Shown: positions 7,522 to 15,342 of the stretch, piece after piece
How positions within the stretch are numbered: position 1 is the stretch's first letter
How the letters are laid out: every line of letters starts with the position of its first letter
DNA from: Lachnobacterium bovis
GTDB taxonomy: Bacteria; Bacillota; Clostridia; Lachnospirales; Lachnospiraceae
Length of the DNA stretch: 23,191 bases
Assembly (NCBI RefSeq): GCF_900111325.1
Contig: NZ_FOGW01000029.1
Coordinates: 1-23,191 of the forward strand
Reading direction: 5' to 3'
The notes under the pieces: generated by a model
What the model was told of the DNA's origin: nothing
Databases searched by the model: none
What the model saw: the letters and a program-made list of their open reading frames with translations, nothing else
Program-made: the position numbers and the translations under genes

Positions 7522-8064
7522 ATGAGAGTAGGTATGGGATACGATGTTCACAGGCTTGTACCTGATAGAAAACTCATAGTAGGAGGGGTAGATATCCCTC
7601 ATGAGCTTGGCTTATTAGGACATTCTGATGCAGATGTTTTATTACACGCTATTATGGATGCAATTTTAGGTGCAGCAGCTTTAGGTGACATTGGTAAGCA
7701 TTTTCCAGATACAGATGACAGATATAAAGGCATTAGTTCTGTTAAATTACTTGAACATGTAAGAGATTTAATAGAAGAAGAAGGCTATTTTATAGAAAAT
7801 ATTGATGCAACAATCATTGCACAACGTCCAAAATTTAGACCATATATAGAACAGATGGAACAAAATATTGCCAAGGCTCTTAAGATTAATATTAATCAAG
7901 TTAATGTTAAAGCCACAACAGAAGAGAAGCTTGGTTTTACAGGTAGACAAGAAGGAATCGCTGCGAATGCAATTTGTTCATTGACTGGCTTTTATGAGGC
8001 AAGTGTTGCAGTTGGACCTTCGGCAACAGGATGTGCTGGTTGTAGCGGATGCAGCAAAAAGTAA
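7522..8064 (+). CDS. ispF: 2-C-methyl-D-erythritol 2,4-cyclodiphosphate synthase with Cys-rich tail
   Basis: Fifth enzyme of the MEP isoprenoid pathway: it cyclises CDP-methylerythritol 2-phosphate to MEcPP. The core (residues 1-157) has the metal ligands in GYDVHRL (Asp8, His10), the GLLGHSDADVLLHAIMDA block, GDIGKHFPDTD, and the C-terminal TTEEKLGFTGRQEGIAANA loop. It is 180 residues long, whereas the family usually stops near 157-160. The extra tail ends with GCAGCSGCSKK, placing Cys171, Cys174 and Cys177 in a CxxCxxC array that could bind a metal. No ispD fusion is present. It is the first gene of the operon; cysS begins 18 nt after it. GGAAGGG lies before ATG 7522. Identity is firm; the role of the tail is unknown. 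Confidence 0.94.
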   Translation: MRVGMGYDVHRLVPDRKLIVGGVDIPHELGLLGHSDADVLLHAIMDAILGAAALGDIGKHFPDTDDRYKGISSVKLLEHVRDLIEEEGYFIENIDATIIAQRPKFRPYIEQMEQNIAKALKININQVNVKATTEEKLGFTGRQEGIAANAICSLTGFYEASVAVGPSATGCAGCSGCSKK

Positions 8065-8082
8065 AAATAAGGGAGAAACTTA

Positions 8083-9501
8083 ATGGAAAACAGAGTACGT
8101 TTTTATAATACATTAACTAGAGAAGTAGATACGTTTATTCCAAATGTTGATGGCAAAGTTGGCATGTATACTTGTGGACCAACAGTCTATCATTTTGCAC
8201 ACATTGGTAACTTAAGAAGTTACATTATGGAAGACGTTTTAGAGAAGGTTTTACGTTACGTTGGATATGACGTAAAAAGAGTAATGAACATTACAGATGT
8301 TGGTCACTTAGCGAGTGATGCAGATACAGGCGAAGATAAGATGTTAAAAGGTGCTAAAAGAGAGCACAAAACAGTAATGGAAATCGCTAAATTTTACACA
8401 GATGCATTCTTTAGTGATTGCGCTAAGCTTAACATTAAGAAACCAGATGTTGTAGAACCAGCAACTAATTGTATAGATGATTTTATCAAAAAAATAGAGA
8501 TTCTTATTGATAAAGGATATGCGTATCAAGCAGGCGGTAACATTTATTTCGATACATCTAAATTAGATGACTATTATGTTTTTTCATCAGCTGTTGAGCA
8601 GGAAAAATTAAAAGAGGCTGTTCGTGATGATGTTGAGACTGATGTTAACAAAAAAAATAAAACTGATTTCGTTTTATGGTTCACTAAATCTAAATTTGAG
8701 GATCAGGCTTTAAAATGGGATAGTCCATGGGGCGTAGGTTACCCAGGATGGCACATTGAATGTTCTTGTATCAGTCTTAAACATTTAGGCGAATACATTG
8801 ATTTACATTGTGGTGGTGTTGATAATATTTTCCCACATCACACTAACGAAATTGCACAGTCTGAGTCAATAATTGGACATGAATGGTGTAAGTATTGGTT
8901 CCATGTTAATCATTTAAATGATAAATCTGGCAAAATGAGTAAATCAAAGGGTCACTTCCTTACAGTTTCTACTTTAGAGGAAGAAGGATTTAATCCATTA
9001 GTATATAGAATGTTTTGTTTACAATCTCATTATCGTAAACCATTAGAGTTTTCATATGAGATTTTAGAAAATATTAAGGTTGCTTATCAAAAATTGCGTA
9101 AAAAAGTTACTTCATTAGATAAAAATGGTGAAGTAGATCAAGAAGCTTTTGCAAAATATCAAGAACAATTTATTGATGCTATAAGCAATGACCTTAATAC
9201 ATCAATGGCAATTACAGTTGTATATGATTTATTAAAAGCAGATATAAATGATGCTACTAAATATGCATTAGTAGAAGATTTTGATAAAGTATTATCTCTT
9301 GATTTAACAAAAGAAATGGAAGAAGAAAAAGGAAGCGTTGATGCCGAATTAGAACAATTTATTCTTGATAAAATCGAAGAAAGAAAAGCTGCTAAAAAGG
9401 CAAAAGATTTTGCAAAAGCAGATGCTATCAGAGATGAACTTTTAGCTAAAGGTGTAAGTATTAAAGATACAAGAGAGGGTGTAGTATGGGAGATAGTATA
9501 A
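8083..9501 (+). CDS. cysS: cysteinyl-tRNA synthetase
   Basis: Class I aminoacyl-tRNA synthetase charging tRNA-Cys in the cytoplasm. The 472-residue protein has the Cys ligand in YTCGPTVY, the HIGH-type signature as HIGN in FAHIGNLRSY, zinc-site residues in GWHIECSCIS and HHTNEIAQSE, and the KMSKS loop in SGKMSKSKGHFLTV. The helical anticodon-binding region occupies roughly residues 310-472 and ends in the usual AxxIRDEL-type helix (ADAIRDELLAKGVSIKDT). Length is normal. It sits 18 nt after ispF and overlaps mrnC by 16 nt, so translation of the two is probably coupled. The order cysS-mrnC-rlmB-sigH is also seen in Bacillus, where yacP intervenes. Confidence 0.97.
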   Translation: MENRVRFYNTLTREVDTFIPNVDGKVGMYTCGPTVYHFAHIGNLRSYIMEDVLEKVLRYVGYDVKRVMNITDVGHLASDADTGEDKMLKGAKREHKTVMEIAKFYTDAFFSDCAKLNIKKPDVVEPATNCIDDFIKKIEILIDKGYAYQAGGNIYFDTSKLDDYYVFSSAVEQEKLKEAVRDDVETDVNKKNKTDFVLWFTKSKFEDQALKWDSPWGVGYPGWHIECSCISLKHLGEYIDLHCGGVDNIFPHHTNEIAQSESIIGHEWCKYWFHVNHLNDKSGKMSKSKGHFLTVSTLEEEGFNPLVYRMFCLQSHYRKPLEFSYEILENIKVAYQKLRKKVTSLDKNGEVDQEAFAKYQEQFIDAISNDLNTSMAITVVYDLLKADINDATKYALVEDFDKVLSLDLTKEMEEEKGSVDAELEQFILDKIEERKAAKKAKDFAKADAIRDELLAKGVSIKDTREGVVWEIV

Positions 9502-9929
9502 TTAAAATTGATTCTACCATCAGAAATTTTTTTGATGTTAAGGAAGTTGATATTAGAACATATTCGCCCCTTACACTTGCATATATAGGAGACGGAATTT
9601 ATGATTTAGTAATTCGTTCAATTATCGTTGGACGAGGTAACACAAAGGCTAGTAAACTTCATATGAGAACTAGCCAAATCGTTAAAGCTAATGCACAAGC
9701 TCAAGTTATTGAAGCAATAGAAGATCTTTTAACAGAAGAAGAAACAGAAATCTATAAAAGAGGAAGAAATGCTAAGTCACCAACTATGGCCAAAAATGCC
9801 TCTATGAAAGATTACAGAAAAGCAACTGGTTTTGAAGCATTAGTAGGATACTTATATTTACAAGATAGATTTGAAAGAATCTTAGAATTGACTAAAATTG
9901 GTCTTGAAAAAGCTGATTTTAATATATAG
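9486..9929 (+). CDS. mrnC: mini-ribonuclease III
   Basis: Mini-III is an RNase III-like endonuclease without a double-stranded RNA binding domain; in Bacillus it matures 23S rRNA. The 147 residues contain the RNase III catalytic fold: SPLTLAYIGDGIYDLVIR (with the catalytic acidic residues of the signature helix), then TSQIVKANAQAQVIEAI, RGRNAKSPTMAKNA, and the second acidic helix YRKATGFEALVGYLYL (Glu in FEALVGYLYL). The ATG at 9486 is inside the end of cysS, preceded by GAGGG. Overlapping genes and conserved order support a single operon. Length is normal for the family. Confidence 0.93.
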   Translation: MGDSIIKIDSTIRNFFDVKEVDIRTYSPLTLAYIGDGIYDLVIRSIIVGRGNTKASKLHMRTSQIVKANAQAQVIEAIEDLLTEEETEIYKRGRNAKSPTMAKNASMKDYRKATGFEALVGYLYLQDRFERILELTKIGLEKADFNI

Positions 9930-9974
9930 TCGATGAATTTTAATAATAACAATCTTTTTATAGGAGAAAATTAA

Positions 9975-10757
9975 ATGGCATTTGAAAAAATTAAAAACCA
10001 TGAAGAAGAAAAAGTAGATGGAAACAAAATCGAGGGCAGAAATGCTGTACTTGAGGCGTTTCGTTCAGGTAAAACAATTGATAAGGTATATATTTTAGAT
10101 GGTTGTCAAGATGGACCAATCAGATCAATTGTAAGAGAAGCAAGAAAACATGATACTATTATGAATTTTGTTGCTAAAGAGAGATTAGATCAGATTTCTG
10201 AGACAGGACATCACCAAGGAGTAATCGCTGTAAGTGCAGCCTACAAATATGCTGAGGTTGAGGATATTTTAAAAATTGCTGAAAACAAAAATGAGGCTCC
10301 ATTTATCTTTATTCTTGATGGAATCGAGGATCCACATAATTTAGGTGCTATTATTAGAACAGCGAATTTAGCTGGTGCACATGGTGTAATTATTCCTAAG
10401 AGAAGAGCAGTTGGTCTTACTTCTACAGTTGCTAAAACATCTGCAGGAGCAATCAACTATACACCTGTAGCTAAAGTTACTAATATTTCTAAGACAATCA
10501 AAGAGTTAAAGGAAAAAGGAATGTGGTTTGTATGTGCTGATATGGGTGGAGAGAGCATGTATAATCTAGATTTAACAGGTCCAATGGGACTAGTTATTGG
10601 TAATGAAGGCGAAGGCGTAAGTAAATTAGTTAAAGAAAATTGTGATTTTATTGCTTCAATTCCAATGAAAGGTGACATTGATTCATTAAATGCTTCAGTT
10701 GCAACTGGAGTTTTAGCATATGAAATCGTTCGTCAGCGTATTGTAAAAGCAAAATAG
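9975..10757 (+). CDS. rlmB: 23S rRNA (guanosine2251-2'-O)-methyltransferase
   Basis: SPOUT-class methyltransferase that methylates the 2'-O of a guanosine in the peptidyl-transferase region of 23S rRNA, using S-adenosylmethionine. The N-terminal substrate-binding domain (about residues 15-90) starts with IEGRNAVLEAFRSGKTIDKVYI. The knotted catalytic domain shows all three motifs: motif 1 LDGIEDPHNLGAIIRTANLAGAHGV, motif 2 MGLVIGNEGEGVSKLV, and motif 3 IPMKGDIDSLNASVATGVLAYE. The length of 260 is normal. AGGAG precedes ATG 9975. It follows mrnC by 45 nt without a terminator. Members of this family (TrmH/RlmB/YsgA) are hard to separate, but the operon position favours RlmB. Confidence 0.92.
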   Translation: MAFEKIKNHEEEKVDGNKIEGRNAVLEAFRSGKTIDKVYILDGCQDGPIRSIVREARKHDTIMNFVAKERLDQISETGHHQGVIAVSAAYKYAEVEDILKIAENKNEAPFIFILDGIEDPHNLGAIIRTANLAGAHGVIIPKRRAVGLTSTVAKTSAGAINYTPVAKVTNISKTIKELKEKGMWFVCADMGGESMYNLDLTGPMGLVIGNEGEGVSKLVKENCDFIASIPMKGDIDSLNASVATGVLAYEIVRQRIVKAK

Positions 10758-10796
10758 TAGTATAATAATATTTGTGGAGTATAAAAGGAGAGTATT

Positions 10797-11396
10797 GTGA
10801 AGAATTATCAGGATTTTTCTGATGAAGAATTAATTGAAGAATATAAAAAGGGTGATAACGAAGTAGGAGAATATATTTTAAACAAGTATAAACCGCTAGT
10901 AAGAAAGCACGCTAATGCAATGTTTCTTATTGGTGGTGAAACAGATGATCTTATGCAAGAAGGCATGATAGGTCTATTTAAAGCAATGAGAGATTTTGAT
11001 GAAAGTAAAAATAGAACTTTTTTCTCATTTGCAGATTTGTGTGTGTCACGGCAGATATATTCGGCAGTTGAGGCTTCTAATCGAAAAAAACACATACCTC
11101 TTAATAATTATATTTCTTTTTCTCAAAATGATGATGTATCTGGTTTTAAGATAGAAGAAGTTTTAGAAAGTGATGAAAACTTCGTTAATCCGGAAAAGAT
11201 ATTGATTCAAAAAGAGATAATTAATGATTTTTATTCGAAATTAAGAAATAATCTAAGTGATTTAGAAAAAAATGTGTTAGAATTATATCTTAAGGGAGAT
11301 AATTATGTTAAAATTGCACAAATATTAAATAAGAGTCCAAAATCAATAGATAACGCATTACAGCGAATTCGACAAAAAATGACTCAAATGCGATAA
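10797..11396 (+). CDS. sigH: RNA polymerase sigma factor, SigH (sigma-30) family
   Basis: A 199-residue sigma-70 family factor without region 1. Region 2 is seen in EELIEEYKKGDNEVGEYILNKYKPLVRKHA, the core-binding ETDDLMQEGMIGLFKAMRDFD, and FFSFADLCVSRQIYSAVEASNRKKH (region 2.3-2.4). A helix-turn-helix region 4 lies in LSDLEKNVLELYLKGDNYVKIAQILNKSPKSIDNALQRIRQKM. The position at the end of a cysS-mrnC-rlmB operon matches spo0H/sigH of Bacillus and clostridia. In spore formers SigH starts the transition to sporulation; this window does not show whether the host sporulates. Start is GTG 10797, backed by AAGGAG at 10785-10790. The gene ends the operon; no strong terminator follows, only weak AT hairpins. 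Confidence 0.92.
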   Translation: MKNYQDFSDEELIEEYKKGDNEVGEYILNKYKPLVRKHANAMFLIGGETDDLMQEGMIGLFKAMRDFDESKNRTFFSFADLCVSRQIYSAVEASNRKKHIPLNNYISFSQNDDVSGFKIEEVLESDENFVNPEKILIQKEIINDFYSKLRNNLSDLEKNVLELYLKGDNYVKIAQILNKSPKSIDNALQRIRQKMTQMR

Positions 11397-11584
11397 TCAG
11401 CGTTTCCTATACCGAAAAAACTTCTATGATTATATTTTTTTATATCATATTTATTTATAAATAAACCGAAATATCTGTTGAGAAGGTTAGAAACTCTAGA
11501 GTGCAATTTTAAGTCATTAGCTTTATGGTTAGTGTGATATAAACACGAATGAAGGATGTTTGGTGAGGAAGGCGGTGATTATGT
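11397..11584. other. intergenic region between sigH and mecA with 16-bp palindrome
   Basis: The gap is AT-rich. It holds a perfect 16-bp palindrome, TTTATTTATAAATAAA (11450-11465), and just before it a weak hairpin around a T-run (about 11426-11449) that may end the sigH transcript. I could not find a convincing promoter for mecA; GATATAAAC near 11535 is a possible -10 box. Confidence 0.4.
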
Positions 11585-12331
11585 ATGGAATTTTCAAGAG
11601 TGGGACAACATACTATAAAGTGTGTAATTACCGAAGATGAGATAACTGGGCTTGGTTACTCCATCGATGATATCATGTCAAATGGGGATAAAACCCAAGA
11701 GTTCATGAATCATATATTTGATTTAGCTGAACAAGAATTTGATATGGATTTTGAGCTTGGCGTTAAGACGGTTAGAGCTGATTTTTTGCCAAATCATACA
11801 GTTTCACTTACATTTTCAGAAAAAAAAGGAGAGTCAGTTACAGATCATATAAAAGATCTTGTGAATGGACTTTTGAATGCGATTCCTCAAGATAAATGGG
11901 ATGAGATTAAACCTTATGCACAAGATGAAAGTTATAGTGAGACTAAGGGCGATAATTCGAGTTCATCGTCTAAGAGAGAACAGAAAAAACAGAATAATTC
12001 AAGTAGCAGCTTAAATGAGAAAGTTGAAGAAACTGAGATTTCGTATGTAGTTGCAATGATGTCATTTAGTGATTTTTCTTGCTTGGAAAATTTTGCAAAA
12101 CGTGTTAATCTTGAAACAAGAGTTGACAATTCTTTGTATAAAATAAAAAATAAATATGTATTAGTTTTAGATCTTTCTGATTGTGAAGAAGAAGAAGTTT
12201 TACATTTATCAGTACTTGCTGACGAGTATTCTGATAAAATAGAAGTTGGACCAGAAAGAGAGTCATACATTAGAGAACATGGAAAATGCATTATTGTTAG
12301 ACAAGCAATTGATTCATTAAAGGATTTTTAA
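11585..12331 (+). CDS. mecA: adaptor protein MecA
   Basis: MecA-type adaptors hand substrate proteins to the ClpCP protease; in Bacillus they control competence and other regulators. The 248-residue protein has the N-terminal substrate-binding domain (MEFSRVGQHTIKCVITEDEI through VKTVRADF, residues about 1-85), a poorly conserved linker rich in Ser, Asn and Lys (about 122-148), and the C-terminal ClpC-binding domain (ISYVVAMMSFSDFSCLENFAKRV to the end). The architecture and length match the family. The start ATG 11585 lies four bases after an out-of-frame ATG (11581); GGCGGTG is seven bases upstream. It stands alone between the sigH operon and a strong terminator. Confidence 0.92.
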   Translation: MEFSRVGQHTIKCVITEDEITGLGYSIDDIMSNGDKTQEFMNHIFDLAEQEFDMDFELGVKTVRADFLPNHTVSLTFSEKKGESVTDHIKDLVNGLLNAIPQDKWDEIKPYAQDESYSETKGDNSSSSSKREQKKQNNSSSSLNEKVEETEISYVVAMMSFSDFSCLENFAKRVNLETRVDNSLYKIKNKYVLVLDLSDCEEEEVLHLSVLADEYSDKIEVGPERESYIREHGKCIIVRQAIDSLKDF

Positions 12332-12410
12332 ATTTGTATTAATAATCAATAAATCAATAGATTATGAGATTATGATTTTGGTTATTATTAATTGTTTAAT
12401 TAGAAATATT

Positions 12411-12448
12411 AACGGCTAAAAATCTGAAATGATTTTTGGCCGTTTTTT
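12411..12448 (+). terminator. rho-independent terminator after mecA
   Basis: AACGGCTAAAAATC (12411-12424) pairs with GATTTTTGGCCGTT (12431-12444) through one G-U pair, with a six-base loop and six T. It ends only 30 nt before the next gene's start codon, so that gene has no room for a promoter after it. Confidence 0.9.
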
Positions 12449-12478
12449 ATTAAAGGGAAAAAGGAGGATATGTTTATA

Positions 12479-14374
12479 ATGGGTGCAGCAGAGTACCAAG
12501 AAGCATTAAAGCTTGGAAAAAAAGAATATAGAACAAGAAGTTCAAGTGGTGATTTTCCATATTTACCTGTTTTAGATGAATTGATATCTAATGAAAATAT
12601 CCAAACTGATCAATATTTAGGATTAGTTAATATTCCTTTAGAGAAAGTTGTAGGAACAAGTACGGCAGGAAGAACTCAAGCTTTTGCAGCAAACTTTATG
12701 CCTTTATTAGAGTATGGTTCTGAGTTTAGTTTAAAATGGTCTTCTTTATCGGAAGCTCAACTTAACGAAGGGATTAGAGATCCCATTGAGTGTTATGAAT
12801 ATATGAATAAATATTACGTCGTAGAGGGAAATAAAAGAGTTAGTGTTATGAAATTCTTTGAGGCTGTTTCTATTCCTGCTATTGTAACAAGAAAAATCCC
12901 TAAATATTCTGAGGATAAAAATGTAAAAGTATATTATGAATATATGCATTTTACAGATGTAACTAGAATAAATACGATTGATTTTTCCAAAGAGGGAATG
13001 TCAACAAAAATTCTAGAATTAGTTGGAGAAAAAGAACCTTGGTCAGATGACGCAAGAGAAGAATTTAAAAGAGTTTTATTTGATTTTTCAAGAGCTTTTG
13101 AAGGACATAATATAAAAAATTTAAAATTAGAGCTAGGTGATGCATTAGCTGTATTTATGAGCATTTTTACGTATGAAGGAATGAAAAACATGACAGAAGA
13201 TGATTATGATAGAAATATCATCAAGTCATGGAATGAATTTTTATCAGTTGAGTCAGGTCGTAAAATAGATATTATATTAGATCCTACAGAAAATAATAGT
13301 AAAAAAGGTTTATTAAGTTATTTCATGCCACAAAACAATCAAAAACTTAAAGTAGCCTTTTTATATCCAAGGGCTCCAGAAACTTCCGATTGGATTTATG
13401 CGCATGAATTAGGAAGACAATATCTAGAAGAAAAATTTCCTGACAAAATAGATACAATAAGCGTTTACGATGTAAAACCAAATAATGTAGAATCGATTTT
13501 AGATGATGTAATTGCCGAAGGTACAAATATTATTTTTGGTGTTGCTCCAGAGATGATGAGATCGTCCTTAAAGGCGGCAATTGAGCATCCAAATGTAAAA
13601 ATACTTAACTGTTCATTAAACGCACCACATCGCTATATAAGGACATATTATGCAAGAATGTATGAAGCAAAATATATAGCAGGAATGATAGCAGGTGCTA
13701 TGACGGATAATAATAAGATAGCATATATAGCAGATTATCCAATTTATGGAACGACAGCTAATATAAATGCCTTCGCACTAGGAGCATTGTGTGTAAATCC
13801 AAGAGCAAAGGTATATTTAGAGTGGTCCTCAAGAAAAGGTTATGATATTGACAATTTTTTAAAGGAAAACGATTTGCGTTATGTTTCAAATCAAGATATG
13901 ATAACACCTCGACATGCTTCAAGAGAATTTGGAGTATATCAAATTGAAAATGGTAAAACAGTCAATTTGTTGGTTCCAATTTGGAATTGGGGTATGTTTT
14001 ATGAAAAAATGATAGAAAGTATTTTAGAAGGTAATTATCAATCACAGGAAACAAAGACACAAAAAGCTCTCAATTATTGGTGGGGAATGTCATCAGGAGC
14101 TATAGATATTGTGATGTCCAAAAATGTACCATATAGGGTGGCTTTATTAGCAGAGCATATCAAAAAAGACATTATAAAGGGCGAAGTAACTCCATTTTAT
14201 GGAGAAATTTATGCTCAAGATGGAAGACAAATAAATAAAGCTAATAAAGAGATGAGACCAGAAGATATTATGAAAATGGATTATCTTGTTGAAAATATTG
14301 TCGGTCATATTCCGGATAAGTCAGAATTGATAGATAAAGCGCAAAATGTTGTAAAAATACAAGGTGTAGAATAA
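12479..14374 (+). CDS. ParB-like / BMP-domain fusion protein, apparently cytoplasmic
   Basis: A 631-residue protein with two recognisable parts. Residues about 75-150 include YVVEGNKRVSVMKFF, with Gly117-Asn-Lys-Arg120, resembling the GxxR phosphate-binding motif of ParB/Srx-type domains that bind or hydrolyse nucleotides. Residues about 290-600 match the BMP (PnrA/Med-like) binding-protein fold: LKVAFLYPRAPETSDWIYAHELG, ARMYEAKYIAGMIAGAMT, NINAFALGALCVNPRAKVYLEW and LVPIWNWG. BMP proteins normally bind purine nucleosides as secreted lipoproteins, but here there is no signal peptide, lipobox or membrane helix. A mostly helical region (about 170-275) links the parts. ATG 12470 is only two bases from AAGGAGG, so ATG 12479 is the likelier start. 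A metallophosphoesterase gene follows 42 nt later with no terminator. An intracellular nucleoside or nucleotide sensor is my inference; the BMP part is firm and the ParB-like part moderate. Confidence 0.75.
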   Translation: MGAAEYQEALKLGKKEYRTRSSSGDFPYLPVLDELISNENIQTDQYLGLVNIPLEKVVGTSTAGRTQAFAANFMPLLEYGSEFSLKWSSLSEAQLNEGIRDPIECYEYMNKYYVVEGNKRVSVMKFFEAVSIPAIVTRKIPKYSEDKNVKVYYEYMHFTDVTRINTIDFSKEGMSTKILELVGEKEPWSDDAREEFKRVLFDFSRAFEGHNIKNLKLELGDALAVFMSIFTYEGMKNMTEDDYDRNIIKSWNEFLSVESGRKIDIILDPTENNSKKGLLSYFMPQNNQKLKVAFLYPRAPETSDWIYAHELGRQYLEEKFPDKIDTISVYDVKPNNVESILDDVIAEGTNIIFGVAPEMMRSSLKAAIEHPNVKILNCSLNAPHRYIRTYYARMYEAKYIAGMIAGAMTDNNKIAYIADYPIYGTTANINAFALGALCVNPRAKVYLEWSSRKGYDIDNFLKENDLRYVSNQDMITPRHASREFGVYQIENGKTVNLLVPIWNWGMFYEKMIESILEGNYQSQETKTQKALNYWWGMSSGAIDIVMSKNVPYRVALLAEHIKKDIIKGEVTPFYGEIYAQDGRQINKANKEMRPEDIMKMDYLVENIVGHIPDKSELIDKAQNVVKIQGVE

Positions 14375-14416
14375 CATCAAAGTAGAATAGAGGAAAGGGT
14401 AATATAGGGTTAAGAA

Positions 14417-15010
14417 ATGAAAATTTTATGTTTGGCAGATGAAGAGTCAAAGCTCTTTTGGGATTATTTTCGTAAAGAAGATTTTGAGGATGTAGATCTT
14501 ATTATATCCTGTGGAGATTTGAGCTCTTCTTACCTAACGTTTATTGAAACTATGACATCAATACCATTGTTGTATGTTAGAGGAAATCACGATGATTCGT
14601 ATAAGGAAAAACCACCAGAAGGATGCATTTGTATAGAAGATAAAATTGTCAATATAAACGGAATCAAAATAATGGGATTAGGTGGATCCCAAAGATATCG
14701 TATGGGGGGGATTAATCAATATACAGAAAAAGAGATGCTACATCGCGTCAAAAAAATGAAAAAGAAAATTTGGCGTCATAGAGGTATTGATATTTTAGTG
14801 ACTCATTCGCCGGCTAAAGGCTTTCATGATGGAGAAGATTTGTGCCATACAGGTTTTGAAGTTTTTAATTATATTATAAAAAAATATGAACCAAAGTTTT
14901 TTTTACACGGCCATGTTCACATGAATTATGGAATCAATTTTCCAAGAGAAGATGTTATGGGAAAAACAAGAGTTATAAATGCATTTGAAAAATATTATAT
15001 AGAGATATAA
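14417..15010 (+). CDS. calcineurin-like metallophosphoesterase with altered first motif
   Basis: A 197-residue cytoplasmic phosphoesterase of the calcineurin superfamily. The metal-binding motifs are GDLSS (Asp34), RGNHDD (Asn56, His57), VTHSP (His129) and LHGHVH (His165, His167). The first motif, normally D-x-H, reads LADEES, so Asp8 is kept but the usual His is Glu10. I recall similar DEE versions in related Lachnospiraceae proteins, so this may be a subfamily trait rather than damage. Substrates of this superfamily range from cyclic nucleotides to phosphoproteins and cannot be told here. It lies 42 nt after the BMP fusion gene and is probably co-transcribed, which suggests a nucleotide-related substrate. 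The Shine-Dalgarno site is weak (AGGG a few bases before ATG 14417). A 16-bp repeat overlaps its last codons. Confidence 0.85.
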   Translation: MKILCLADEESKLFWDYFRKEDFEDVDLIISCGDLSSSYLTFIETMTSIPLLYVRGNHDDSYKEKPPEGCICIEDKIVNINGIKIMGLGGSQRYRMGGINQYTEKEMLHRVKKMKKKIWRHRGIDILVTHSPAKGFHDGEDLCHTGFEVFNYIIKKYEPKFFLHGHVHMNYGINFPREDVMGKTRVINAFEKYYIEI

Positions 15011-15040
15011 TTTTAATATATCGCTTATATAGAGATATAA
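14995..15040 (+). repeat. 16-bp direct repeat at the phosphoesterase 3' end
   Basis: TTATATAGAGATATAA occurs at 14995-15010, covering the stop codon, and again at 15025-15040. The copies are identical and 30 bp apart. Confidence 0.7.
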
Positions 15041-15096
15041 CTTTACTGCATAGCATTAAAACATTATATTAATAATAAAAATAGGTAAAAAAAAAG

Positions 15097-15168
15097 AGCT
15101 GATGACGGGAATTGAACCCGTGACCCCTTCCTTACCAAGGAAGTGCTCTACCTCTGAGCCACATCAGC
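15097..15168 (-). tRNA. tRNA-Thr (anticodon GGU)
   Basis: Read on the minus strand, a 72-nt cloverleaf forms: acceptor GCTGATG with CATCAGC; D-arm GCTC-AGAGGTA-GAGC; anticodon arm CTTCC-TTGGTAA-GGAAG, with anticodon GGT in DNA; variable GGGTC; T-arm ACGGG-TTCAATT-CCCGT; discriminator T. CCA is not encoded. A run of T follows on the same strand and probably ends transcription. It reads ACC and ACU codons, the class whose t6A37 TrmO modifies; a trmO gene is at 3544. Confidence 0.97.
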
Positions 15169-15188
15169 ACTTTGCTATTACCTAGATT

Positions 15189-15217
15189 ATAATATCAAAT
15201 TACTAATCAATTGTCAA
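15189..15217 (-). promoter_or_regulatory. strong sigma-A promoter of the tRNA-Thr gene
   Basis: On the minus strand, a consensus TTGACA (15217-15212), a 17-bp spacer and TATTAT (15194-15189) lie about 20 bp before the tRNA 5' end. Confidence 0.85.
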
Positions 15218-15267
15218 GAAATTATCAACCGTTTATTTCCTAGTATCTGAGAATTAAATTATTAACT

Positions 15268-15294
15268 CAAGATAATTTTCAGATAAACCGATAT
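15268..15294 (+). promoter_or_regulatory. possible sigma-D (sigma-28) promoter before the 127-aa gene
   Basis: ACCGATAT (15287-15294) matches seven of eight bases of the sigma-D -10 box GCCGATAT. TCAA (15267-15270), 16 bp upstream, matches three of four of TAAA. It lies 48 nt before the start codon of the next gene. Spacing is one base longer than ideal, so this is tentative. Confidence 0.35.
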
Positions 15295-15342
15295 AGTGTT
15301 TGTAAGTGGGAAGGTGAATAAATAAAAAGGGGGCAAGACAGA

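Noticed and set aside
11465..11472. ACCGAAAT upstream of mecA as another sigma-D site
   Set aside because: Only six of eight bases match and the -35 position reads CATA.
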